This document shows, piece after piece, positions 26,873 to 36,138 of a DNA stretch of 64,000 nt. The first letter of the stretch is position 1. Each line of letters opens with the position of its first letter. This stretch comes from an uncultured Marvinbryantia sp. (GTDB lineage: Bacteria > Bacillota > Clostridia > Lachnospirales > Lachnospiraceae). The position numbers and the translations under genes are program-made. The stretch is taken from NCBI GenBank assembly GCA_937915375.1, contig CALDMO010000018.1, positions 14,249 to 78,248 on the forward strand, in the 5' to 3' direction. The notes beneath the pieces were generated by a model. It ran no database searches and had not been told where the DNA came from. It saw only the letters and a program-made list of their open reading frames with translations.

Positions 26873-28081
26873 ATGATTCAGATTGCAGTTCTGGGATACG
26901 GAACAGTAGGTTCCGGCGTGGTTGAGGTGATCAATACCAACCACAGCAGCATTAATAAAAAAGCTGGAGAGGAGATCAATATTAAATACGTGCTTGATCT
27001 GCGGGATTTTCCGGATGATCCGATTCAGGAAAAAATTGTACATGATTTTAATGTGATTTTGAACGATCCGGAAGTAAAGATTATCGTGGAGGTAATGGGC
27101 GGTGTGGAACCGGCCTATACGTTTACCAAACAGGCGCTTCTTGCGGGCAAGAGTGTTTGTACGTCAAATAAAGAGCTGGTGGCAAAGCACGGGCCGGAAC
27201 TGCTTCAGTTGGCGCGTGAACGTGAGATCAACTATCTGTTTGAGGCGAGCTGCGGCGGAGGGATTCCGATTATCCGTCCTTTAAATTCTTCGCTGACAGC
27301 GGATGAGATTGACGAAATCACCGGTATTTTAAACGGAACAACGAATTACATGCTGACGAAGATGGAGAAAGAAGGACGCGAGTATGAGGATGTCTTGAAA
27401 GAGGCGCAGGCGATGGGCTATGCGGAGCGTAATCCGGAAGCTGACGTGGAAGGACATGATGCCTGCCGCAAGATCGCTATTCTTTCTTCCCTTGCATTTG
27501 GCAGACATGTGGATTTTGAAGATATTTATACAGAGGGAATTACCAGGATTACAGCGACAGATTTTAAGTATGCGCGTGTGATGCAGAAATCGATTAAACT
27601 GTTGGGATACAGTAAAAAAGACGGAGATAAATTTTATGCAATGGTGACTCCGGCGCTGGTAGGACCGAGCGATCCCCTGTACAGCGTCAATGATGTGTTC
27701 AACGCGATTTTCGTGCATGGAAATGTGCTTGGAGACGCGATGTTCTATGGCCGTGGAGCCGGAAAGTTGCCAACGGCGAGTGCGGTAGTAGCGGATGTGG
27801 TGGATGAGGCCAAGCATCTGCACCGCAATATTATGTCTTTCTGGAGCACACATAAGCTGGAGCTGACAGATATCAGCAATTCGAGAAAGCAGTTTTTTGT
27901 TCGCGCATCTGGTGTGGCGGATCATAAAAAAATACGTTCTCTATTTGGAAATGTGGAATTTATCAGCGTTCCGGGGGTAGAGGGCGAGTATGGTTTTGTG
28001 ACAGAGGTTATGACGGAGGCACAATATCAGAAATGCGCGGAAAAATTGGGTACGGTTATCAGCATGATCCGTATACGATAG
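26873..28081 (+). CDS. hom: Homoserine dehydrogenase
   Basis: Reduces aspartate semialdehyde to homoserine, the branch point to threonine, methionine and isoleucine. The N-terminal NAD(P)-binding fold shows AVLGYGTVGSGV (about 4-15), then TSNKELVAKHG, the catalytic-region GILNGTTNYML and EADVEGHDACRKIAIL. The 402-aa length leaves a compact C-terminal ACT-like part (GVADHKKIRSLFGNVEF) that could give feedback control. GAGGAGG precedes the ATG. It is cotranscribed with the ACT protein gene upstream. Confidence 0.95.
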   Translation: MIQIAVLGYGTVGSGVVEVINTNHSSINKKAGEEINIKYVLDLRDFPDDPIQEKIVHDFNVILNDPEVKIIVEVMGGVEPAYTFTKQALLAGKSVCTSNKELVAKHGPELLQLAREREINYLFEASCGGGIPIIRPLNSSLTADEIDEITGILNGTTNYMLTKMEKEGREYEDVLKEAQAMGYAERNPEADVEGHDACRKIAILSSLAFGRHVDFEDIYTEGITRITATDFKYARVMQKSIKLLGYSKKDGDKFYAMVTPALVGPSDPLYSVNDVFNAIFVHGNVLGDAMFYGRGAGKLPTASAVVADVVDEAKHLHRNIMSFWSTHKLELTDISNSRKQFFVRASGVADHKKIRSLFGNVEFISVPGVEGEYGFVTEVMTEAQYQKCAEKLGTVISMIRIR

Positions 28082-28097
28082 AAAAGGCAGGAATTTT

Positions 28098-30257
28098 ATG
28101 GACATTAATAAACAATTGACAGAAGAGCTGCAGGTTGATCTGTGGCAGGTAGAAGCGGCGGTAAAACTGATCGACGAGGGAAACACAATACCGTTTATTT
28201 CCCGTTATCGTAAGGAGGCAACCGGTTCCTTAAATGACGAACAGCTCCGTAAGCTGTATGAAAGATTGGTTTATCTGCGCAATCTTGAGGACAAAAAACA
28301 GCAGGTACTTTCCAGTATCGAGGGACAGGGAAAGCTGACAGAGGAATTAAAGGCCCAGATTTTGGCGGCACAGACACAGGTGCTGGTGGATGACTTATAT
28401 CGCCCGTATCGCCCGAAACGCCGCACCAGAGCGACGGTGGCAAAGGAAAAGGGATTGGAAGGTCTGGCAAATATTATTCTTTTGCAGATGACGAAGCAGC
28501 CGCTTGAAAAAGAAGCGCAGGCATTTGTAAATCCGGAAAAAGAAGTGCATTCACCGGAAGAAGCGATTCAGGGAGCTATGGATATTATCGCAGAGAGCAT
28601 TTCTGACGATGCCGCGCACCGTACATATATCCGTGAGCTGACGGAAAAAGAGGGCATGCTGACGGCAGAAGCAAAGGATAAGGAACAGCAGTCAGTCTAT
28701 GAGATGTATTACGAGTTTTCCGAGGCTATTCCGAAGCTGGCGGGACACCGCGTCCTGGCGATCAATCGCGGTGAGAAAGAGAAGATTCTTACAGTAAAAA
28801 TTGAAGCGCCGCAGGAAAAGATTCTTTCCTATCTGGAACATAAAGTGATCAGCAGAGAAAATCCGTATACCGCACCGGTATTAAAAGAGACGGCTGCGGA
28901 CAGCTATCAGCGTCTGATCGCCCCGGCAATCGAGCGGGAGATCCGCAATGCGCTGACAGAAAAAGCGCAGGACGGCGCGATCTATGTATTCGGTAAAAAT
29001 CTGGAACAGCTGCTGATGCAGCCGCCGGTAGTCGGTCAGGTAGTGCTTGGCTGGGACCCGGCATTTCGTACCGGATGTAAGCTGGCTGTTGTGGATGCGA
29101 CCGGAAAGGTGCTTGATACAGCGGTGATTTATCCAACAGCGCCGACCAATGAACGTAAGATTCAAGCGGCGAAAGATACCTTAAAACACTTTATTGACAA
29201 ATATAAAATCACTTTGATTTCTCTCGGAAACGGAACCGCATCCAGAGAATCAGAGCAGATTATTGTGGAATTATTAAAGGAATTGCCGGTTCCGGTGCAT
29301 TATGTGATCACGAATGAGGCGGGGGCGTCTGTTTATTCAGCCAGCAGTCTGGCTACAGAGGAGTTTCCGGAATTTGATGTGGGACAGCGAAGCGCGGCAT
29401 CGATTGCCCGCAGAGTGCAGGATCCGTTGGCAGAACTAGTAAAAATCGATCCGAAATCGATCGGTGTCGGTCAGTATCAGCATGATATGAATCAGAAAAA
29501 GCTGGGAGAGACGCTGGAGGGCGTGGTGGAAGACTGCGTTAACAAGGTTGGCGTGGATTTGAATACCGCGTCGGCTTCCTTGTTGGAGTATGTTTCCGGG
29601 GTCAGCAAAGCGATTGCGAAAAATATTGTTACCTATCGGGAAGAAAACGGCAGATTCAGTAACCGGCGCGAACTTTTGAAGGTGGCAAAGCTCGGGCCAA
29701 AAGCGTTCGAACAGTGTGCGGGCTTTATGCGTATCAGCGGCGGAAAAAATCCTTTGGATGCCACAAGCGTTCATCCGGAGAGCTATCCGGCTGCACAGCA
29801 GCTGCTGACAAAGCTTGGCTACACGCCGGAGCAGATTGCGGCGGGAGGCCTTGGCGGACTTTCTAAAAAGGTTAAAGATTATAAAAAACTGGCTGAAGAA
29901 CTGGAGATCGGTGAGATTACCCTGCGTGATATTGTCAAGGAACTGGAAAAACCGGGACGCGATCCGCGTGAAGAAATGCCGGGACCGATTTTGCGTACCG
30001 ATGTGCTGGAAATGAAAGATTTAAAGCCGGGGATGCAGCTGAAAGGTACTGTGCGAAACGTCATTGATTTTGGTGTGTTTGTGGATATTGGCGTGCATCA
30101 GGACGGACTGGTACATATCTCACAGATCACAGATGAAAAGTTCATCAAGCATCCGCTTGAGGCAGTCAGTGTCGGAGATATTGTTGATGTTAAGGTCATG
30201 AGTGTGGATTTGGACAGAAAGAGAATCCAGCTGACCATGAAGGGATTGGAAAAATAA
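28098..30257 (+). CDS. tex: Tex-family RNA-binding protein
   Basis: A 719-aa transcription accessory protein. The order of domains is the Tex N-terminal helical part, a YqgF-like RNase H fold near residues 315-450 (WDPAFRTGCKLAVVD, SLGNGTASRESEQII), a helix-hairpin-helix pair (VGVDLNTASASLLEYVSG, NRRELLKVAKLGPKAFEQCAGF) and a C-terminal S1 RNA-binding domain (LKGTVRNVIDFGVFVDIG). Length is slightly under the usual 770 aa but all domains are present. Start ATG is 16 bases after hom with GGCAGGA upstream. Exact role in transcription is not established in this group. Confidence 0.95.
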   Translation: MDINKQLTEELQVDLWQVEAAVKLIDEGNTIPFISRYRKEATGSLNDEQLRKLYERLVYLRNLEDKKQQVLSSIEGQGKLTEELKAQILAAQTQVLVDDLYRPYRPKRRTRATVAKEKGLEGLANIILLQMTKQPLEKEAQAFVNPEKEVHSPEEAIQGAMDIIAESISDDAAHRTYIRELTEKEGMLTAEAKDKEQQSVYEMYYEFSEAIPKLAGHRVLAINRGEKEKILTVKIEAPQEKILSYLEHKVISRENPYTAPVLKETAADSYQRLIAPAIEREIRNALTEKAQDGAIYVFGKNLEQLLMQPPVVGQVVLGWDPAFRTGCKLAVVDATGKVLDTAVIYPTAPTNERKIQAAKDTLKHFIDKYKITLISLGNGTASRESEQIIVELLKELPVPVHYVITNEAGASVYSASSLATEEFPEFDVGQRSAASIARRVQDPLAELVKIDPKSIGVGQYQHDMNQKKLGETLEGVVEDCVNKVGVDLNTASASLLEYVSGVSKAIAKNIVTYREENGRFSNRRELLKVAKLGPKAFEQCAGFMRISGGKNPLDATSVHPESYPAAQQLLTKLGYTPEQIAAGGLGGLSKKVKDYKKLAEELEIGEITLRDIVKELEKPGRDPREEMPGPILRTDVLEMKDLKPGMQLKGTVRNVIDFGVFVDIGVHQDGLVHISQITDEKFIKHPLEAVSVGDIVDVKVMSVDLDRKRIQLTMKGLEK

Positions 30258-30312
30258 AATATTTTCTGTAATCTGCAAAGGATTATAGAAGTGATTTTGC
30301 ACAAAAAGTGTC

Positions 30313-30341
30313 TTGACAAATCCGGAACAGGGTGCTAAACT
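30313..30341 (+). promoter_or_regulatory. SigA-type promoter of the T-box operon
   Basis: TTGACA (30313-30318), 17-base spacer, TAAACT (30336-30341). The transcript would start about 30348, a few bases before T-box Stem I. Confidence 0.8.
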
Positions 30342-30360
30342 GCTACTAACATATATCAAA

Positions 30361-30676
30361 CCGATGAGAAAGAGTAGTAAGCTTGTTGATGAAATTACAG
30401 AGAACTGCAGATGGTGGGATTGCAGTATGGAATGACTTGCTGAATGGACTTTTGAGGGCAGCCTGAAAGGGAATCTTTGTGAAGTAACGAAAATGCTTTA
30501 CAGGAACAGAAGTAGGAGCTGTCGGGAACCGAACCCGTTATCAATCAGGAGTGTATCCTTCCGAGAGGGAGCTGTACATGCGAAAAGTGGACATTGTGTT
30601 AAGTTGAGTGGTACCGCGATAATAAATGATTATTACCGTCTCAATCGGATCGAAAGATTTGGTTGGGGCGGTTTTT
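30361..30676 (+). ncRNA. T-box leader riboswitch, tRNA-Trp specifier
   Basis: The leader starts with the Stem I base signature GATGAGAAAGAGTAG and ends in a T-box core AGTGGTACCGCG (30607-30618). On the 3' side of Stem I the sequence TGAATGGACTTTT places TGG at 30445-30447 in the usual GAA-NNN-AC specifier setting, so the leader reads UGG (tryptophan). Uncharged tRNA-Trp would bind the antiterminator bulge and let transcription continue; charged tRNA lets the terminator at 30636-30676 form. The following genes are a tryptophan-type ABC importer, which agrees. The specifier call is by pattern, without folding. Confidence 0.9.
30636..30676 (+). terminator. T-box regulated terminator
   Basis: CCGTCTCAATC pairs with GGTTGGGGCGG (several G-T pairs), followed by five T. 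It competes with the antiterminator formed by the T-box core just upstream. Confidence 0.85.
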
Positions 30677-30773
30677 GCGTGAAAGCATTAAGTCGTGCAC
30701 GACTTATCACACATCCACACATCCCGGTTTCGAATATGTGAAAAAACATATATCAGAAAAGGAGAACAAAATT

Positions 30774-31784
30774 ATGACAAAGAAAATGTTAACAGGTATG
30801 GCAGCAGGCGCGGCAATGACAATGATGATGACGGGCAATGTTCTGGCGGAAGATTACAAGGTTGGCATTATTCAGTTTATGGACCATGCTTCGTTAAATC
30901 AGATCGAGGCGGCGATTGAAAAACAGCTTGATGCGAGATCAGCAGAAGGTGAAGATAAATTTATTTATGAAGGCTATGTATTTAATGGACAGGGAGATCA
31001 GTCCAACTTGTCTCAGATCACGACACAGCTGATCACAGACGGTGTGGACATTATTATTCCGATTGCGACGCCGGCAGTATTTCCGGTGCAGGAGCAGACG
31101 GCGGACAGCGGTCTTCCGGTAGTATTTTCCGCAGTTTCTGATCCGGTAACGGCAGGATTGGTGGAAGGTATGAACGTACCGGGAGCAAATATTACCGGAA
31201 CGAGCGACGCTTTAAATACACGGGCGATTTTTGATCTGATGTTTGCGGCTGATCCGGAGCTGGAGAAAGTAGGGCTTTTGTACAGTAAATCTGAAGATTC
31301 TTCTACACAGCCGATCGAAGAGGCGAAAGCATATCTGGACGAGAAAGGCGTAAAATATGTAGAGGGAACCGGTACAACGGCGGGCGAGATCAGTCAGGCA
31401 GTAGATTCTCTGATTGCGGACGGCGTAGGAGCGATTTTTACCCCGACAGATAATACGGTTATGAACGCGGAACTTGGCATTTATGAAAAACTGGTAGAGT
31501 ATGGTATTCCGCATTACTGCGGAGCAAATTCTTTTGCGTTAAACGGCGCGTTCTGCGGATACGGCGTGGATTATACAATGCTTGGTACCGCAACGGCAGA
31601 TATGGCGGTAGAAGTGCTGCAGGGAGCAGACCCGGCGGAAATGCCGATTCGCACCTTTGACAGCGGTATTGCGACGATCAATACCGAAACAGCGGCGGCA
31701 CTCGGCATTGATTACAGCGTATTTACAGAATTATGTACGTCTCTGGAAGAAGTTATTACCGAAGAGAACTTTACAGAAGAATAA
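30774..31784 (+). CDS. trpX: ABC transporter substrate-binding protein, tryptophan type (TrpX-like)
   Basis: A 336-aa secreted binding protein of the ABC_sub_bind family. The signal peptide ends GNVLA-ED with a signal peptidase I pattern and no lipobox cysteine. The mature part has VGIIQFMDHASLNQIEAAI, ITQLITDGVDIIIPIATPAV and SDPVTAGLVEG, typical of this family. A longer in-frame ORF runs back to 30663, but GGAG at 30761-30764 fits ATG 30774. Placement directly under a T-box with a UGG specifier supports tryptophan or a close relative as the ligand. Lack of a lipid anchor is unusual for a Gram-positive binding protein. Confidence 0.85.
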   Translation: MTKKMLTGMAAGAAMTMMMTGNVLAEDYKVGIIQFMDHASLNQIEAAIEKQLDARSAEGEDKFIYEGYVFNGQGDQSNLSQITTQLITDGVDIIIPIATPAVFPVQEQTADSGLPVVFSAVSDPVTAGLVEGMNVPGANITGTSDALNTRAIFDLMFAADPELEKVGLLYSKSEDSSTQPIEEAKAYLDEKGVKYVEGTGTTAGEISQAVDSLIADGVGAIFTPTDNTVMNAELGIYEKLVEYGIPHYCGANSFALNGAFCGYGVDYTMLGTATADMAVEVLQGADPAEMPIRTFDSGIATINTETAAALGIDYSVFTELCTSLEEVITEENFTEE

Positions 31785-31805
31785 AACAGAAGGCAGGAAT
31801 TTGAC

Positions 31806-32735
31806 ATGGCATCATTTTTTTCACTTCCGGTCATCAACGGTGCGCTGGAACTTGGATTTATTTATGCGCTGGTGGCGCTGGCGCTGTTTATCAGTTTTTC
31901 CATTTTGAATATTGCCGATCTGTCCACAGACGGGTGTTTTACACTCGGCTGTGCGGTAGGCGCACAGGTAGCGCTGATGGGGCATCCGATTCTGGCGTTA
32001 TTTGCAGCGATGGCAGCCGGGATCTGTTCCGGTTTTGTGACCGCGTTTCTGCAGACGAAGCTCGGCGTGGCTTCGATTCTGTCGGGAATTATTGTCAATA
32101 CCGGACTGTACACGATCAATCTGGCAGCAATGGGATTTTCGTCCAACTTGTCTATTTTTAAAAGCGATACCGTATTTACTTTGACGAAAGGAGTGTTCGG
32201 TACTACCTGGTACAAACTGATCACAGCAGTTATTATTGTGGTGATCATCTGTGCAATTCTGGCATGGTTTCTGGGAACGCGGTTGGGATTGTCCATCCGC
32301 GCGACTGGAGATAATGAAGATATGGTTCGTGCTTCCAGCATTAACCCGTCTTTTACAATCACTGTGGGACTTTGCATTTCCGGCGCGCTGACGGCGCTAT
32401 CCGGCTGTCTGATCGGACAGTATCAAAAGTCCTGTGATATTAACCTTGGCACCGGCATGGTGACGATCGCGTTGGCATCTCTGATTATTGGGGAGACGAT
32501 TATCGGCAAAAAGACATTGTTCAGGAGGATTTTCGGTGTAATTTTCGGAAGCTGCCTGTATCGGTTTGCGATAGCGATCGCGCTTAGACTGCACATTCCG
32601 GCGGAATGTCTGAAACTGGTATCGGCAGTGATCGTGGCGATTGCGATCGCATCTCCGTATATTAAAAATCAGGTAGCTTTCCAGCGCAGAAAAATGGCGG
32701 CGATCGCAGCCAGAAAGCGAGGCGGCGCATGTTAA
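31806..32735 (+). CDS. trpY: ABC transporter permease (TrpY-like)
   Basis: A 309-aa membrane permease of the branched-chain/LivH-like class with about eight helices. Features include FIYALVALALFISFSILNIA, DLSTDGCFTLG, a long central hydrophobic stretch and the LGLSIRATGDNEDMVRASS loop that contacts the ATPase. It starts 21 bases after the binding-protein stop with GGCAGGA. The last seven bases overlap the ATPase gene, so translation is coupled. Confidence 0.9.
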   Translation: MASFFSLPVINGALELGFIYALVALALFISFSILNIADLSTDGCFTLGCAVGAQVALMGHPILALFAAMAAGICSGFVTAFLQTKLGVASILSGIIVNTGLYTINLAAMGFSSNLSIFKSDTVFTLTKGVFGTTWYKLITAVIIVVIICAILAWFLGTRLGLSIRATGDNEDMVRASSINPSFTITVGLCISGALTALSGCLIGQYQKSCDINLGTGMVTIALASLIIGETIIGKKTLFRRIFGVIFGSCLYRFAIAIALRLHIPAECLKLVSAVIVAIAIASPYIKNQVAFQRRKMAAIAARKRGGAC

Positions 32736-33532
32736 AGATTACAAATATTAAAAAAACCTTTAATCCGGGTACAGTAAACGAAAAACTGGCGCTGAACGGA
32801 TTGAATCTGACCGTTGAAAACGGTGATTTCGCAACGATCATCGGCAGCAACGGTGCCGGAAAATCGACGTTGTTTAATGCAATTTCCGGGACGTTTATCA
32901 CAGATGAGGGAAGTATTGAACTGGAAGGAAAGGATATTACCTTTGAACCGGAGTTTAAGCGCGCAACCGAGATCGGCAGACTTTTTCAGGATCCGATGAA
33001 AGGAACGGCGCCGAATATGACGATTGAGGAAAATCTGGCGCTGGCCTATCTGCGTGTAGCGAAAAGCCGCGGTTCCATTTTTTCCAGGCTGACAGGAACA
33101 CAGAAAAAGATGTTTCGGGAGAGGCTTGCTCTCTTGGATATGGGGCTTGAGGATCGTATGAAGCAGCCGGTCGGACTGCTGTCCGGCGGACAGAGACAGG
33201 CGCTGACACTTTTAATGGCAACCCTGATTCCACCGAAAATCCTGCTTTTGGATGAGCACACGGCTGCCCTTGATCCGGCAACCGCGGAAAAAGTGCTGGA
33301 GCTGACAAAACGGATTGTCAAAGAAAATAATCTTGCCTGTCTGATGATTACGCACAATATGCATTCCGCATTGGAACTGGGGAATCGTACGCTGATGATG
33401 GACGGCGGAAAAATTGTACTGGATATCAAAGGAGCGGAACGCGAGGGTATGACAGTAGATGGACTGCTGCAGAAATTTGCGGCAGGAGCTGGGAAGCAGT
33501 TGGATAATGACCGGATTTTGTTTTCGAAGTAA
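32729..33532 (+). CDS. trpZ: ABC transporter ATP-binding protein (TrpZ-like)
   Basis: A 267-aa ATPase for the importer. Walker A GSNGAGKSTLF (about residues 39-49), Q-loop near FQDPMKG, signature LSGGQRQALTLL (about 150), Walker B KILLLDEHTAALDP (about 168-181) and the switch MITHNM are all present. The D-E-H-T sequence after Walker B is the usual form of this group rather than DEPT. It completes a three-gene importer under T-box control and ends just before a strong terminator. Confidence 0.92.
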   Translation: MLKITNIKKTFNPGTVNEKLALNGLNLTVENGDFATIIGSNGAGKSTLFNAISGTFITDEGSIELEGKDITFEPEFKRATEIGRLFQDPMKGTAPNMTIEENLALAYLRVAKSRGSIFSRLTGTQKKMFRERLALLDMGLEDRMKQPVGLLSGGQRQALTLLMATLIPPKILLLDEHTAALDPATAEKVLELTKRIVKENNLACLMITHNMHSALELGNRTLMMDGGKIVLDIKGAEREGMTVDGLLQKFAAGAGKQLDNDRILFSK

Positions 33533-33557
33533 AATGTTAAATGCGAACGATAGTTTT

Positions 33558-33591
33558 GGGGAGATGGGGGCAGCCCGTCTCCCTTGTTTTT
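33558..33591 (+). terminator. Terminator of the trpXYZ-like operon
   Basis: GGGAGATGGG (33558-33567) pairs with CCCGTCTCCC (33574-33583) with one G-T pair, followed by TTGTTTTT. It lies 26 bases past the ATPase stop. Confidence 0.85.
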
Positions 33592-33605
33592 CGACCGAAA
33601 CTATC

Positions 33606-33634
33606 TTGACGTATTTGGTGCTGGATGGTAAAAT
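33606..33634 (+). promoter_or_regulatory. SigA-type promoter of nrdG
   Basis: TTGACG (33606-33611), 17-base spacer, TAAAAT (33629-33634). The 105 bases from there to the nrdG ATG hold A+T-rich half-palindromes (GTGTTATACATA, AACACAAAATATAG) that faintly recall an NrdR box but are not good enough to call. Confidence 0.7.
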
Positions 33635-33739
33635 CGACTTTGCAATACAAAATCATGTGTTATACATAGAAAGAAAACACAAAATATAGATAATAATCCG
33701 GTTTGCGCAAAAACAGCCGGAATATTTTGGGAGGCTTTT

Positions 33740-34261
33740 ATGAGATACCATAACATTACAAAAGATGATATGCTAAACGGTGACGGTCTGCGTGTGGTTC
33801 TGTGGGTGGCCGGCTGCGCGCATCGCTGCCCGGGATGTCAGAATCCGGTGACTTGGAATCCAGACGGCGGACTTTTATTTGATGAGGCAGCAAAACAGGA
33901 GATTTTTGATGAATTGGAAAAATCCTATGTTTCAGGAATTACATTCAGCGGAGGCGATCCAATGTACCCGGCAAATCAAAATGATGTGGAACAGCTTGCC
34001 CGAGAAATTAAAGAAAAATTTCCAAAGAAAACAATCTGGATGTACACAGGGGGGCTTTGGGAAGAATGCAGAAACAGCAGCGTCATGCAGTATGTGGATG
34101 TTTTGGTTGATGGTAAATTCGAGATAGATAAGCTGGATAAACAGCTGCACTGGAAAGGGAGCAAAAACCAGCGGGTGATCGATGTGCCAAAATCGCTGGA
34201 ATGCGGTGAGGCAGTACTTCATTGCGGCGACTATGGCGAAGTGATGACAAAAGAAGTGTGA
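33740..34261 (+). CDS. nrdG: Anaerobic ribonucleotide reductase activating enzyme
   Basis: A 173-aa radical SAM enzyme that makes the glycyl radical on the class III reductase NrdD. The iron-sulfur site is CAHRCPGC (Cys26, Cys30, Cys33), the CX3CX2C form; SGGDPM and MYTGGLWEE are further SAM-binding parts. GGGAGG precedes the ATG. NrdD, usually next door, is not in this window, so the pair is split in this genome. It is followed 17 bases later by dUTPase, so both genes of the transcript serve deoxynucleotide supply. Confidence 0.92.
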   Translation: MRYHNITKDDMLNGDGLRVVLWVAGCAHRCPGCQNPVTWNPDGGLLFDEAAKQEIFDELEKSYVSGITFSGGDPMYPANQNDVEQLAREIKEKFPKKTIWMYTGGLWEECRNSSVMQYVDVLVDGKFEIDKLDKQLHWKGSKNQRVIDVPKSLECGEAVLHCGDYGEVMTKEV

Positions 34262-34278
34262 CAATAGGAGAGAAGAGG

Positions 34279-34722
34279 ATGCAGACTATGGAAACAATAA
34301 AAATTAAGTATTTTACAGATAAAATAGAACCATTAACTTATATTGACGGCAAATCCGATTGGATCGACCTGCGCGCGGCGGAAGACGTTACTTTGAAAAA
34401 AGGAGAATTCAAGTTGATTCCGCTTGGCATTGCAATGAAATTGCCGAAGGGGTATGAAGCACATGTGGTTCCGCGCAGCTCAACCTTTAAAAATTTTGGT
34501 ATCATTCAGACAAATCATCACGGAGTAATCGACGAATCTTACTGCGGCGACAATGATCAGTGGTATATGCCGGTTCTGGCAGTGCGCGATACCGAGATTC
34601 ATGTAAACGACCGGATTTGCCAGTTCCGTATCATGGAGCATCAGCCGATGATTCAGTTTGAACGCGTGGAAGCGCTTGACGGCGCTGACCGCGGCGGTTT
34701 CGGAAGTACTGGGAAAGCATAA
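34279..34722 (+). CDS. dut: dUTP diphosphatase, trimeric type
   Basis: Hydrolyses dUTP to dUMP and pyrophosphate, keeping uracil out of DNA. The 147-aa protein has the ordered dUTPase motifs: [10 protein letters not shown] (I), PRSST (II), [10 protein letters not shown] (III), [10 protein letters not shown] (IV) and the Gly-rich tail RGGFGSTG (V). An open frame reaches back into nrdG, but AGGAG at 34266-34270 fits ATG 34279; a further ATG three codons on is also possible. Cotranscription with nrdG is likely from the 17-base gap. Confidence 0.92.
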   Translation: MQTMETIKIKYFTDKIEPLTYIDGKSDWIDLRAAEDVTLKKGEFKLIPLGIAMKLPKGYEAHVVPRSSTFKNFGIIQTNHHGVIDESYCGDNDQWYMPVLAVRDTEIHVNDRICQFRIMEHQPMIQFERVEALDGADRGGFGSTGKA

Positions 34723-34763
34723 GAAAGAATTAAGCTGCATTTAATGAATGAAAAAACAAAATA

Positions 34764-34772
34764 TGCTATACT
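34764..34772 (+). promoter_or_regulatory. Extended -10 promoter for the YARHG gene
   Basis: TGCTATACT at 34764-34772 is an extended -10 element. No clear -35 box stands at the right distance. It is about 115 bases before the next ATG. Confidence 0.45.
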
Positions 34773-34885
34773 GGCAGCAGAATGCCGGAGAAAATAATCG
34801 TATAGGTTTTATTTTCATGAAAAGACGGCATTGGAAACCGGAAGATATTACAGACATCATAAGAAGTACATAAGGGGGATTCACA

Positions 34886-36070
34886 ATGAGAAAAATGAAA
34901 GAAATCCTAGCGCTGCTGGCATCAGCGGCGGTTATGACGGCAGCGACGCCGGTTTTGGCAGAAGAGGGCGGCGCAGACCTGGAAAATCTGTTCTATACAT
35001 ATTCAAAGGATAATATGATCGCGGAATATTATGACGCGGATATGATTCTGGCAGCAGGGGAACTGCAGCAGAAATCGTATGATGCGTTTCTTGCTGTGCA
35101 GGAGACGGATCTGAATTGGGACGGCGTCAATGAGTTGCTGGCGATTCGTTTGAAACCGCAGCAAAATGGGGAGGGACAGACTGTTAATACAGTAATTGCC
35201 GAGGTTTATCAGAAGCAGGAAAATGTGCTGCAGCGCATTGCGCAGTACACGCTTGCGGAAGGAATTTTAGATCAGACGACAGCTGATATTGATGTCTTTC
35301 TTGTACAGACACAGAACGGGCAGCTCGTTTGCTGTGAGGCAAAAGACACGGCATCGGTTCTGGCAGATGGGATAGAATGGAGTTTGAGATCAGCCTCTTT
35401 TGATGGTGCGCAGTTTTATGCGGTTCAGAATGAACATTTTGTCGGAAGTTGTCCGGAGCCGGATGTGCTTGAGAATGCCCGCATAGCAATGAATAATCTG
35501 GGACTGGATGTGGCGGATGTTTTGTGGAACAGCGCGGTTGACCAGCTGGACTATCTGGCGCCGATCTGTACGATAGACCGTTATTTGATCGTAGAACAGC
35601 CGGCAGTACAGGACTTTGTAAATACTGGCGGAAACGGTGAGGAGAGTATGCAGTACGGCGAAACGGTATTTCGTAACTGCTGGAATGTCGGCTGGGAAAA
35701 TAAGGTACAGAAAGAATTTATGCAGATTCTGGATAAACAGGCGGCAGCGCCGGAGGGCGGCCTGGCCTTTGTAAACGATTTTGTGATCGCGGACAGTGAC
35801 AGCCGTTATATTACGGAAGAAGAATTGGCGGCGCTTTCGGAGACAGAGCTGTTGATTGCCAGAAATGAGATTTATGCAAGGCGCGGACGGATGTTTCAGA
35901 ATCCGGAGCTGAATGCTTATTTTCAAACAAAATCGTGGTATCAGCCAACGGTTTCCGGCGAAGCGTTTACGGAAGAATATGCGGCCAGTGTATTTAATGA
36001 AATTGAAGTCGCGAATATTACTGCGATTGTGAATTATGAAAAAGCGCATGGGCTGAATCAGTTTGAGTAA
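34886..36070 (+). CDS. Secreted YARHG-domain protein
   Basis: A 394-aa exported protein. The signal peptide MRKMKEILALLASAAVMTAA ends at PVLA-EE. Residues about 30-300 show no recognised fold. The C-terminal 80 residues are a YARHG domain (ARNEIYARRGRMFQNPELNA, then YFQTKSWYQP), an extracellular domain common in Clostridia secreted proteins. AGGGGG is upstream. The role is unknown; a surface or envelope function is inferred from the signal and domain. It is followed after 68 bases by a membrane protein gene, perhaps in the same transcript. Confidence 0.85.
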   Translation: MRKMKEILALLASAAVMTAATPVLAEEGGADLENLFYTYSKDNMIAEYYDADMILAAGELQQKSYDAFLAVQETDLNWDGVNELLAIRLKPQQNGEGQTVNTVIAEVYQKQENVLQRIAQYTLAEGILDQTTADIDVFLVQTQNGQLVCCEAKDTASVLADGIEWSLRSASFDGAQFYAVQNEHFVGSCPEPDVLENARIAMNNLGLDVADVLWNSAVDQLDYLAPICTIDRYLIVEQPAVQDFVNTGGNGEESMQYGETVFRNCWNVGWENKVQKEFMQILDKQAAAPEGGLAFVNDFVIADSDSRYITEEELAALSETELLIARNEIYARRGRMFQNPELNAYFQTKSWYQPTVSGEAFTEEYAASVFNEIEVANITAIVNYEKAHGLNQFE

Positions 36071-36138
36071 AGGATAGAAATTTGGCTGCGCGGCAAGCTT
36101 GATTGCGAATCAGAAACAGAGCGGGAGTGTGGAATAAA

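Noticed and set aside
33459..33689. Open frame overlapping the end of the trpZ-like gene
   Set aside because: Out of frame with trpZ and crosses the terminator at 33558-33591.
33640..33700. Possible NrdR boxes before nrdG
   Set aside because: Only half-matches to the palindrome; spacing and symmetry are poor.
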